Assembly (NCBI GenBank): GCA_944388685.1
Contig: CALXJS010000021.1
Coordinates: forward strand, 1-26,182
Length of the DNA stretch: 26,182 nt
Origin: an uncultured Clostridia bacterium
Lineage (GTDB): Bacteria; Bacillota_A; Clostridia; TANB77; CAG-508
Reading direction: 5' to 3'
Positions 1-6,772 of the stretch are shown piece after piece. The position numbers were made by a program, and so were the translations under genes. Within the stretch, counting starts at the first letter, position 1. Each line of letters begins with the position of its first letter. Under the pieces are notes generated by a model. The model did no database searches. It saw nothing but the letters and a program-made list of their open reading frames with translations, and had not been told where the DNA came from.

Positions 1-137
1 AATTGTTTATTGATGTTTAATATTTCATCTTTAATTTTAGGTACATCTTCTAATTGTTTATTGATGTTTAATATTTCATCTTTAATTTTAGGTACATCTT
101 CTAATTGTTTATTGATGTTTAATATTTCTTCTTCAAT
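1..137. repeat. 51-bp in-frame tandem repeat (about 2.5 copies)
   Basis: Units start at 1, 52 and 103. The first two are identical over 51 bp; the third is shorter and diverges after about 25 bp. The unit length is a multiple of three and encodes a 17-residue coiled-coil repeat, so copy-number change would keep the frame open. Confidence 0.9.
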
Positions 138-302
138 TTTTGGTATTCGTTTTTCCATTTCTGGTATTTTTTGCACTTGTTTTTCTATCTCTGGTATTTT
201 TTGCACTTGTTTTTCTATCTCTGGTATTTTTTGCACTTGTATTCTTGTTTCTTTAACTTCTTCATATATCTTTAGTAAAATACTTTCATCAATACTATTC
301 AT
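1..302 (-). CDS. Repetitive coiled-coil protein, N-terminal part (runs off the window)
   Basis: The leftward reading frame starts at ATG 302-300, with a strong GGAGGG ribosome site at 308-313 and a consensus promoter behind it. It stays open for 100 codons to the window edge, so the C-terminus is missing. The product begins MNSIDESILLKIYEEVKETR. It then runs as charged repeats: about three 10-residue units of the type KQVQKIPEIE, followed by 17-residue units of the type NINKQLEDVPKIKDEIL. Hydrophobic residues recur every 3-4 positions, as expected for an extended coiled coil. No signal peptide or membrane segment is visible. The repeats are almost identical at DNA level, so they expanded recently. 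I do not recognise the family. Structural, phage-tail-like or regulatory scaffold roles are all possible and none is demonstrated. Confidence 0.75.
   Translation of the reverse strand, partial: MNSIDESILLKIYEEVKETRIQVQKIPEIEKQVQKIPEIEKQVQKIPEMEKRIPKIEEEILNINKQLEDVPKIKDEILNINKQLEDVPKIKDEILNINKQ
151..240. repeat. 30-bp in-frame tandem repeat (3 copies)
   Basis: Three 30-bp units start at 151, 181 and 211. The last two are identical and the first differs at a few bases. Each encodes a 10-residue unit (KQVQKIPEIE type) of the coiled-coil protein read leftward. Confidence 0.9.
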
Positions 303-327
303 TCTTTCCCTCCTTTCTTTTTGTAGT

Positions 328-356
328 ATTATATATTCTAAAAGCCATAATGTCAA
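328..356 (-). promoter_or_regulatory. Consensus sigma-A-type promoter for the coiled-coil gene
   Basis: On the minus strand, TTGACA (351-356) and TATAAT (328-333) are separated by exactly 17 bp. Both hexamers match the consensus perfectly, and the -10 ends about 25 bp before the start codon, upstream of its ribosome site. Strong constitutive expression is the natural inference. Confidence 0.85.
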
Positions 357-451
357 TAAAAACTTTTCGACAAAATTCTACATATAAATTCTTTCTCTTA
401 ACTTTTTTGTTTCAATTTTTGTCATCAAACTGTAAAAAATATGTAATTATA

Positions 452-480
452 TTGAAATATTTTTTAACCGTTCTTATAGT
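452..480 (+). promoter_or_regulatory. Promoter for the HExxH protein gene
   Basis: TTGAAA (452-457) and TATAGT (475-480) are 17 bp apart and lie about 40 bp before the start codon at 520. An overlapping TATAAT at 480-485 is an alternative -10 but would leave a 22-bp spacer. Confidence 0.6.
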
Positions 481-519
481 ATAATATGGTTAGATAATTA
501 TATACTAAGGAGAAGTAGT

Positions 520-1626
520 ATGAGTATAAAATCAGATTTAAAAAAAGATGGAATTGAAGTAACCCAAAAATTAGATACTTTAAAGATTAATTCTATTGCT
601 AAAAATATTGCTACTAAATTATGTCAGACCTTTCCTTCTTATGGATTAAATGAGAATGAACTTTTTATAAAATTGTCTAGACTAGATATGTATAAAGCAA
701 AAATGCCTGACGGAATGGCAGAAGCAAATTATTATTATAAAAATACGTCTATCTATTTTAACGAACATATCCCTGAAGAAGATATGGAAGAATTTGCTAT
801 TCATGAATGTATTCATTATCTTCAAGAAGTAAAAGATAAGAGAAATTATTTATTAAAAATGGGATTATGTGACTATACAGAGTTTAAAATTTATGGATTG
901 GGCTTAAATGAAGCCGCTGTTCAATTAATGTCTTCAAAAGTAATTGGTATTCCAAAAGACTATGTGAAATATTTTGGAATTAGTTTTGAAACAACTAGTC
1001 CTTCTTATTACCCTTTAGAATGTTGCTTAGTTAATCAATTAGCTTTTATTGCAGGTGAAGATATTTTATTTAAAAGTACTTTAAATAGTGATGATAATTT
1101 TAAAATAAAATTTTCTGAATTGACATCACCAAAAGCTTTTATGGCAATTCAGAATGCTATTGACGATATTTTATTTGCAGAAGAAGATATCATCAAATTG
1201 AATAATAAAATCGCTTTAGTAGATGATAGAAACAAAAAAGTTGATGACATGGTAAAAAAGATTGATGACTTAAAAGAAAAAATAAAGTTAACGTTTCTAA
1301 GGACACAGAATCTAATTATTTCTAGCTATTTTGATAAAGCTTTCTTGAATATAACCAATTTAGAGGAATTAGAAAAATATAGAAAAGCATTATACGACAT
1401 AAAATCCTATCTAGGTTTTGCAGAAGGGTATACCTTCTTTAATGATTACTATATCGAAAAAATGGCACAATTAGAACATAAATATAATGTATTAGAAAAT
1501 GGTGGCATAGAAACTGCTATCAATATAAAAACCAAAAGTGAAAGTAAAATTATTTCTCTATTTAAAACCATTAAACGATTGATTTTGGGAAAATCTTATG
1601 AAACTGAACACAATGATGTAGACTAA
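520..1626 (+). CDS. Zincin-like protein with HExxH motif, unknown function
   Basis: This is a 368-residue protein without a visible signal peptide, so probably cytoplasmic. Residues 95-99 read HECIH inside a helix-like stretch (EEFAIHECIHYLQE), which fits the HExxH zinc motif of gluzincin-type metalloproteases. A glutamate in GLNEAAVQ (Glu131) lies about 32 residues downstream and could be the third zinc ligand. Residues of roughly 205-290 are rich in Lys/Asp/Leu heptads (KKVDDMVKKIDDLKEKIK) and look coiled-coil. The tail is basic, then acidic. The start is supported by AAGGAG at 507-512 and an upstream promoter. The gene is monocistronic and followed by a hairpin terminator. Protease activity is inferred only from the motif. 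I do not recognise a named family. Confidence 0.7.
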   Translation: MSIKSDLKKDGIEVTQKLDTLKINSIAKNIATKLCQTFPSYGLNENELFIKLSRLDMYKAKMPDGMAEANYYYKNTSIYFNEHIPEEDMEEFAIHECIHYLQEVKDKRNYLLKMGLCDYTEFKIYGLGLNEAAVQLMSSKVIGIPKDYVKYFGISFETTSPSYYPLECCLVNQLAFIAGEDILFKSTLNSDDNFKIKFSELTSPKAFMAIQNAIDDILFAEEDIIKLNNKIALVDDRNKKVDDMVKKIDDLKEKIKLTFLRTQNLIISSYFDKAFLNITNLEELEKYRKALYDIKSYLGFAEGYTFFNDYYIEKMAQLEHKYNVLENGGIETAINIKTKSESKIISLFKTIKRLILGKSYETEHNDVD

Positions 1627-1690
1627 TAAAATCCTTTTTTAAGTTTTTTCTTCATTTAGGACATTTTAAGTGTGCATTATTGTTCAGTAC

Positions 1691-1712
1691 CAATTTTATG
1701 TAAGTAAAATTG
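1691..1712 (+). other. Short inverted repeat downstream of the HExxH gene
   Basis: Arms CAATTTTA (1691-1698) and TAAAATTG (1705-1712) flank a 6-nt loop. With the terminator at 1751 it forms part of a hairpin-rich 3' region. No T-tract follows, so it is not a terminator by itself. Confidence 0.45.
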
Positions 1713-1750
1713 TATGCAATTGTTAGAGCGAAGCGACGTTCTTGAATAGG

Positions 1751-1791
1751 AAAAATCAACATTAGTTCAAACTAAAAGTCGATTTTTTTTT
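1751..1791 (+). terminator. Rho-independent terminator of the HExxH gene
   Basis: A long imperfect stem (AAAAATC pairing with GATTTTT, an internal AC/GT pair, then TTAGT with ACTAA) closes a TCAA loop and runs straight into a T-tract at 1783-1791. It lies about 125 bp past the stop codon at 1626. Confidence 0.8.
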
Positions 1792-1843
1792 GAAATAAAC
1801 TATAAAAGTTGTGATAATTTAAAAATTGAAACTCCTATAATCA

Positions 1844-1874
1844 ACGCAAAGCTATAATATAACTTTGCGTTTTT
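1844..1874 (+). terminator. Second hairpin terminator between convergent genes
   Basis: Stem ACGCAAAG (1844-1851) / CTTTGCGT (1863-1870) is followed by TTTTT on the plus strand. It sits between the convergent plus-strand gene ending at 1626 and the minus-strand gene ending at 1897, and may serve as backup termination. The minus-strand side has no clear T-tract. Confidence 0.6.
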
Positions 1875-1896
1875 ATAAAATGGATACATTCTATCT

Positions 1897-3156
1897 TTAT
1901 TTTATTATATTTTTTATTATATTTTTTGCTGCTTCTCTTCCAGAATTTGCAGCCCATGCAACAGTTCCTTTCATTCCTGCCAAATCCCCACCTGCAAAAA
2001 TCTTAGGATTAGAAGTTTTATATTCTTCATTTACTTCTATATTTCCCCATTTATTTAATGCTAATTTTAAGTCCTTTACATATTCTTGTGGTTTTGAACC
2101 TAATGCCATGACAATGTAGTCAACATCTACTTGATAATTGCTATTTTCAATATTAACAGGAGATAATCGACTTTCTCCTTCTTTTTGCACTAATTTTGTT
2201 TTAATTAATTCTACTTTTTCTACTTGTTTATCTCCTAAAATTTTAACAATATTATTTTGAAATGCAAACTTTACACCTTCTGCTTTTGCATCTGCTATTT
2301 CTTTTTTTTCTGCTGGCATTTGTTCTTCTGCTCTTCTGTAAACAACAACCACTTCTTCTGCTCCTAATTTGTTAATAGTTCTGGCACAATCCATTGCAAC
2401 ATTTCCACCACCTGTTACAATTACTTTTTTACCTTTATAGTCTGGATGTAAATTATATTCTAATAATTCATTTCCTCCATAAACGCCTTCTAAATCTTCT
2501 CCTTCTACACCCATTTTAGAAGAAACATTTGCACCAATACTTAAAAATATAGCATCATATTGATTCTCTATATCTTTTAATGTAAAATCTTTTCCAAGTT
2601 CTTGATTATATTTTACTTCTATTCCTAAATCCAATATATCTTTTACAGTATTTTCCACGATTTCTTTTGGTAATCGAAAATCTGGTATACCAAACATCAA
2701 TAATCCACCTAAATAGTTGTACTTTTCATATATTACAACTTGTATACCTTCTTTTGCCAAAAAACCTGCACACGTTAGTCCTGCTGGTCCTCCTCCAATA
2801 ATAGCTACTCTTTTGCCATTCTTTTCTACTTTGTCATAACAATCTGATAAATGATATCCCAATTCATGTACTTTATCAAATGTATATGCTTCTAATTCGC
2901 CTATTGAAACTGGTTCCCCTTTTATTCCTCTTACACACGAACCTTGGCATTGTTTCTCATGGGGACAAATTCTTCCGCATACCCCTGGTAACACTGTTGT
3001 TTCTGATAAAATCTTATAGGCTTCAAAATATTCCTCTTTTTTTAATGCTTGTATAAAATCTGGTATACGATTATTTAATGGACAACCTTTTAAAGAACAT
3101 GGTCTTACTTTACAATTCAAACAATAATTAACTTTCTCTTCTAGTTCTTTTTTCAT
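1897..3156 (-). CDS. GltD-like NAD(P)H-dependent Fe-S flavoprotein oxidoreductase
   Basis: The 419-residue protein has the layout of the glutamate synthase small subunit family. The N-terminal Fe-S domain carries two cysteine groups (C12, C15, C20, C25 and C60, C64, C70, C74). It is followed by an FAD dinucleotide fold (AIIGGGPAG near 118-126), an NADPH fold (VTGGGNVAMD near 247-256) with RR at 274-275 fitting NADPH phosphate binding, and a C-terminal FAD motif (IFAGGDLA near 387-393). In this family the subunit passes electrons from NAD(P)H to a partner, classically the glutamate-forming subunit. No large subunit is in the window, so the partner and reaction are open. It is a little shorter than typical GltD. 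GAGG lies just before the ATG and a promoter lies about 80 bp upstream. Confidence 0.85.
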   Translation of the reverse strand: MKKELEEKVNYCLNCKVRPCSLKGCPLNNRIPDFIQALKKEEYFEAYKILSETTVLPGVCGRICPHEKQCQGSCVRGIKGEPVSIGELEAYTFDKVHELGYHLSDCYDKVEKNGKRVAIIGGGPAGLTCAGFLAKEGIQVVIYEKYNYLGGLLMFGIPDFRLPKEIVENTVKDILDLGIEVKYNQELGKDFTLKDIENQYDAIFLSIGANVSSKMGVEGEDLEGVYGGNELLEYNLHPDYKGKKVIVTGGGNVAMDCARTINKLGAEEVVVVYRRAEEQMPAEKKEIADAKAEGVKFAFQNNIVKILGDKQVEKVELIKTKLVQKEGESRLSPVNIENSNYQVDVDYIVMALGSKPQEYVKDLKLALNKWGNIEVNEEYKTSNPKIFAGGDLAGMKGTVAWAANSGREAAKNIIKNIIK

Positions 3157-3235
3157 TTTCTTCGCCTCTTTTCAGTATTAACTTTATCTTTTACTATTAA
3201 AATGTAATTTTCTATAACGGAAATGCATTTTTTAT

Positions 3236-3264
3236 ATTTTACACTGTTTAAATCCTCCCGTCAA
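3236..3264 (-). promoter_or_regulatory. Promoter of the GltD-like gene
   Basis: On the minus strand, TTGACG (3259-3264) and TAAAAT (3236-3241) are 17 bp apart. This would give an untranslated leader of about 70 nt. The gene therefore appears to have its own promoter even though it follows other leftward genes. Confidence 0.6.
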
Positions 3265-3336
3265 TAAAACTGACTTAATAGATAAGTTTTTCATAAATAA
3301 TTCATTACAATTCATGTCAGAAATTCATCTAATTAG

Positions 3337-3430
3337 CCAAAAGTTATATTATAATATTTTATTCATTAAATGGCTAATATTCTTCCATTTGCACATTTAA
3401 ATTCATAAAATATTATAATATAACTTTTGG
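3337..3430 (+). repeat. Palindromic element copy A (core-deleted derivative)
   Basis: The 26-bp arms 3337-3362 and 3405-3430 are perfect inverted repeats. Between them lie the outer parts of the family core: TTAAATGGCT, then ATTCTTCCATTTGCACATT and a TTCATAAAA junction. The central folded segment present in the other three copies (AACATTATAAAG to GATAATGTAAGAA) is missing, so this looks like an internal deletion. The arms share no obvious sequence with the arms of the other copies beyond AT-richness. It lies between the GltD-like gene and udg. Confidence 0.8.
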
Positions 3431-3436
3431 TTCTTT

Positions 3437-3592
3437 TATTGTATAGAAAAAATCGGATTTTATCTTGACCCTATGTGGATTTTTCCGTATACAACAAGGT
3501 TAGGTTTCTTATATTTGTGAAGTACTGCAAAGCAGTCTTCATATGTATGCATAGAAATCTTTGATTTCGTTATGCACGCTTTCTTATATGAA
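3437..3592. repeat. Cluster of three hairpins downstream of udg
   Basis: Three inverted repeats follow each other. The first pairs TTGTATA with TATACAA plus flanking A/T-rich stems (about 3437-3492). The second has GAAG and ACTGC pairing with GCAGT and CTTC around AAA (3519-3540). The third has TGCATA and GAAATC pairing with GATTTC and TATGCA around TTT (3548-3576), enclosed by TTCATAT/ATATGAA (3538-3544, 3586-3592). There is no open reading frame of note. It could be a REP-like element, a structured RNA or a composite 3' end for udg, which is transcribed toward it. Confidence 0.6.
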
Positions 3593-3617
3593 ATCCGTGA
3601 ATTGCAATAATTCTATT

Positions 3618-4172
3618 TTACTTGAGTTCCATTTCTTCTACTACTTTTTGTAAATCTTTTATAAAATCAATTTTTTTCGTTTCATCACGCAATAGTGCTG
3701 CTGGATGCCAAGTTGGCATATATTTGATGCCTTTCTTCTCTACCCATTTTCCTCTAGAAGCTGTAATACCATATTCTTTACCTAAAATATTCTTTAGAGC
3801 AACACTTCCCAATAAGACAACAACTTTCGGCTGTACAAGAATTACTTGATTTCTCAAATAATCTAAACAAGCAGTTGCCTCGTCTTCTTCTGGATTTCGA
3901 TTTGCAGGTGGTCTACATTTAACAACATTTGCAATATACACTTCTTTTCTATTAATCCCTAATGTCTCAAATGCTAAGTTCATTAATTTACCTGCTCTTC
4001 CTACAAATGGCTCTCCTAATCTATCCTCATCTGCCCCTGGTCCTTCTCCAATAAACATTAACTCTGCCTGTTTATTTCCTGTTCCAAATACAATATGTTG
4101 CCTAGTCTTACACAATTTACACTTTTGACAATCTTTAATTGATTCTTCTAATTCTTCCCATGTTTTGAACAT
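3618..4172 (-). CDS. Family 4 (Fe-S) uracil-DNA glycosylase
   Basis: This 184-residue enzyme of base-excision repair removes uracil, the product of cytosine deamination, from DNA. Motif 1 is GEGPGADED (residues 42-50), and the C-terminal active-site loop is HPAALLRD (156-163). Cysteines C15, C18, C86 and C102 have the spacing of the family 4 [4Fe-4S] cluster ligands. Length and order match the bacterial and archaeal UDGa group. AGAAGGA lies about 10 nt before the ATG. It lies on the same strand as ogg and addB but is separated from yfiH by palindrome B. I avoid the symbol ung because that family (type 1) is unrelated in motif detail. Confidence 0.93.
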   Translation of the reverse strand: MFKTWEELEESIKDCQKCKLCKTRQHIVFGTGNKQAELMFIGEGPGADEDRLGEPFVGRAGKLMNLAFETLGINRKEVYIANVVKCRPPANRNPEEDEATACLDYLRNQVILVQPKVVVLLGSVALKNILGKEYGITASRGKWVEKKGIKYMPTWHPAALLRDETKKIDFIKDLQKVVEEMELK

Positions 4173-4214
4173 TTTTATTACATCCTTCTATTTTTTACTT
4201 TCTATTTTTAATTG

Positions 4215-4472
4215 TTACAATTCACAGCTATAATTATCTTACTTAAGCCAAAAAACAGTAATATATAAATATTTTATGAAATTAAATGTGCTAATGAAGA
4301 AATATTACAAATTCTTACATTATCAAGTAGGAGAATCTCAGACTTGCGGTTCAGAGGTGCCTGCTTTATAATGTTAGAATTTGTATATTTGGAAATAGCC
4401 AGCCATTTAATGAATAAAATATTTATATATTATTGCTTTGAGATTATTTTATAAATTGACTGTGAATTGTAA
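4215..4472 (-). repeat. Palindromic element copy B with inverted flanking duplication
   Basis: Full-length copy in reverse orientation to C and D. The 22-bp arms 4256-4277 and 4414-4435 are complementary with one G-U type mismatch. They enclose the conserved core, including reverse complements of AACATTATAAAG and GATAATGTAAGAA around a 28-nt loop. Further out, TTACAATTCACAG (4215-4227) matches CTGTGAATTGTAA (4460-4472) perfectly in inverted orientation. The right-hand member of that pair lies inside the last codons of yfiH, which stops at 4444. The sequence between these outer pairs and the 22-bp arms is also loosely complementary. Confidence 0.85.
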
Positions 4473-5358
4473 GTTTTAATTCAATAACTGCCGTTTCTGT
4501 ATTATATGCCTTTTTTTCTACTCGATAAGAGTGTATAATCTCTGAATTACAAACACTACAAATTCCTGAATCGATAATATTTTCTGGCTTTAATCCCTCT
4601 TGTTGCAAAAGCACTTGATTAATTAAAACAGTATCAATATTCCATTTTGTATTTTCTATTTTTTCTTCTATAAAATCGTTTACTTGTATTCTTTTTTCTT
4701 TATTTTCTTCTATATCTATGAATTTACCATTTTGCAAATCGCAAAATTCTTTTTCAAACATGTCTTTAACATCTTTATCTACTTCAAAATGACATTTTCT
4801 AATACTTGGACAAATACAGCAAATGATATCTTGAGGATTACTTCCAAATTGTTTTACCATTTTTTGAATTGTTTTAACGGCTATTCTTTGCAAGGTGCCT
4901 TTCCAGCCAGAATGGACATTTGCAATCACACATTTTACTGGATCAAAAAACAATAATAAAATACAATCTGCATTTGTTGTTGCTAACATAAAATTCTTTT
5001 GGTTTGTAATTAATCCATCTTCTATACCTTCTTCTGCCAAACTAAAGTCTGGTTCATTTCTATTTACTTTCTCTTCAACAATTTTTACAACATCTGTATG
5101 GTTTTGATTTGCTTGCACAATATGTGTATAATCACTTTTTATACTATTGCACAATTTTTTATAAGATTGTTTGGCTAATTCCATTCTTTCCATTGGTGCT
5201 GGTTTTTGATCTATTGTAGTTGTTTTAAATCCTACATTTAAACCTAATGCATATGCATGACAAATCGTGTCCTTATATTGTAATAGTCTTTTAAATTGTA
5301 AATATTCTATATTGTTATCTCTTACGTGAAGTATATTTTTATTTGATAAATCTTTCAT
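4444..5358 (-). CDS. pgeF: YfiH/PgeF family purine nucleoside phosphorylase-like protein
   Basis: This is a 304-residue member of the multicopper-like DUF152 family, often called polyphenol oxidase or laccase. Characterised members are Zn-dependent purine nucleoside phosphorylases/adenosine deaminases, and PgeF acts in peptidoglycan editing. Family landmarks are QNHTD (His87), TTNADCILL (128-135, Asp131 and Cys132), NVHSGWKGT (147-155, His149) and PSIRKCHFEVD (His190). A CSVC pair (C267, C270) is present. An in-frame stop lies shortly upstream. The ATG has no clear ribosome site, so initiation may depend on translation of the MFS gene about 75 bp ahead. Its 3' end lies within palindrome B. 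Copper oxidase activity should not be assumed. Confidence 0.85.
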   Translation of the reverse strand: MKDLSNKNILHVRDNNIEYLQFKRLLQYKDTICHAYALGLNVGFKTTTIDQKPAPMERMELAKQSYKKLCNSIKSDYTHIVQANQNHTDVVKIVEEKVNRNEPDFSLAEEGIEDGLITNQKNFMLATTNADCILLLFFDPVKCVIANVHSGWKGTLQRIAVKTIQKMVKQFGSNPQDIICCICPSIRKCHFEVDKDVKDMFEKEFCDLQNGKFIDIEENKEKRIQVNDFIEEKIENTKWNIDTVLINQVLLQQEGLKPENIIDSGICSVCNSEIIHSYRVEKKAYNTETAVIELKLTIHSQFIK

Positions 5359-5432
5359 AAATTCTGATATAGGCTATCTTACTTAATATGATTTCCTATA
5401 CCTTTCTCCTTTCTCTAAAATTGTATAGATAT

Positions 5433-6728
5433 TCATTTGACCTGATTTAATTCATCATATTTTCTCTCTTCTTTAGAATATTCTTCAGGTTTTAAACCTA
5501 CTCTAGTTTTCATATATTTTCCCAGTAGAATGTACATAATTGTAAATAGAACACCAATTACTATCATACAATATACCGTTGCCATTTTGTCTAATAAAAA
5601 TGAAGCTAATAATCCTGCTAACATTCTAAATACATTTCTAAATAAATTATATGCTGCAAATATTTTTGTATCTATTTTTTCATTTGAAAAGTTTCTAAGA
5701 TATCTATCGATAATCGTATAGAACATTCCCATATCAAATTTATACACAAAAAATGAAGCAATTACCATTACTAATAAAACTATATATGTTTGTGCTTTAA
5801 TACCAAATATACCCGCTATAATTGTACTTATCGAAAGTAGCATACAAATTGTAAATAGAGATTGATTTCTAAATTTATTATGAAATTTTGCTTGCATTTT
5901 AGATGCATAGGCACTTGCCAATCCTCCTATAGCTGCAATTATTCCTATTACAAAAGAAGATAGCCCTATATCTTCTTGCAAACTGACATGATATGTTGAT
6001 AATATTGATAACAAAGAATATATCAGTGATGCACATAAAATTAATGCTTTTAATCTTTCTGATTTTAACACAAATGCAAATCCCTCTTTCACATTTCGCA
6101 TTTCTACCCTATATATTAACACTGCATTCCCTTTTTTCTTTTTCTTGACTGGTTCTATAAAACCAATTGATAATACTGTAACAAGAACCAATATTAGCAA
6201 TGATAATATAATTGGTAAATATCCATTAATCGTAAATAATGCACCTGCTATTACCTTTGAAATTGCACCTATGACATAATATCCTGAGGCTCCTTTTGAA
6301 CTAATTTTTGAATATATTTGACTTTTATATCTTGATGGTGGTATAGATTCATTTAATAAACTCGGTTCTGCTATATTTTTTATAGTAAAAGACATTGCAC
6401 TAAAAAATTCAGCAATAATCAAATCTATTAAATTTCGACTCATCATGATCATAACCATATAAAGACAGCTTAGAATATTTCCTAATATTATGCTATTTTT
6501 TCTTCCCAAAAATTCCACAATGATATTGGCAGGAATTTGTAATGCCATACTAAAAAATGCATAAAATGTACTTTTTAGCATAACATCTGCTGCACTAATG
6601 CCTTTTATTTGTGTTAGAAATAAAAAGTCAATGGTATAGAAAAATAGATAATCCCAAGCAAGTCTTTTATATGTTGGAAATATTCTCATATTCGTTTTTC
6701 TCATCATTTGTACATCTTTGGTTTCCAC
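5433..6728 (-). CDS. MFS transporter
   Basis: This integral membrane protein of about 431 residues has roughly ten to twelve hydrophobic helices. An EFLGRKNS segment after the second helix resembles MFS motif A. A basic central loop (EPVKKKKKGN) divides the two halves, and the C-terminus is polar and cytoplasmic. The long frame begins at ATG 6746. However, AGGAGG is encoded by its codons 3-4 and stands 6 nt before an in-frame GTG at 6728-6726, so the GTG is the better start. The gene is 44 bp downstream of addB and ahead of yfiH, probably in the same transcript. The substrate cannot be read from the sequence. Confidence 0.8.
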   Translation of the reverse strand: METKDVQMMRKTNMRIFPTYKRLAWDYLFFYTIDFLFLTQIKGISAADVMLKSTFYAFFSMALQIPANIIVEFLGRKNSIILGNILSCLYMVMIMMSRNLIDLIIAEFFSAMSFTIKNIAEPSLLNESIPPSRYKSQIYSKISSKGASGYYVIGAISKVIAGALFTINGYLPIILSLLILVLVTVLSIGFIEPVKKKKKGNAVLIYRVEMRNVKEGFAFVLKSERLKALILCASLIYSLLSILSTYHVSLQEDIGLSSFVIGIIAAIGGLASAYASKMQAKFHNKFRNQSLFTICMLLSISTIIAGIFGIKAQTYIVLLVMVIASFFVYKFDMGMFYTIIDRYLRNFSNEKIDTKIFAAYNLFRNVFRMLAGLLASFLLDKMATVYCMIVIGVLFTIMYILLGKYMKTRVGLKPEEYSKEERKYDELNQVK

Positions 6729-6772
6729 TTTTTTCCTCCTTTTCATTCGTTTATAGCAAATATTTTATCGAT

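Noticed and set aside
1..240. CRISPR-like array
   Set aside because: The repeats are head-to-tail without unique spacers, are multiples of three and lie in an open coding frame, so they are protein-coding tandem repeats.
4444..5358. Laccase / polyphenol oxidase
   Set aside because: This common annotation for the family is not supported by its characterised members, and multicopper oxidase motifs are absent.
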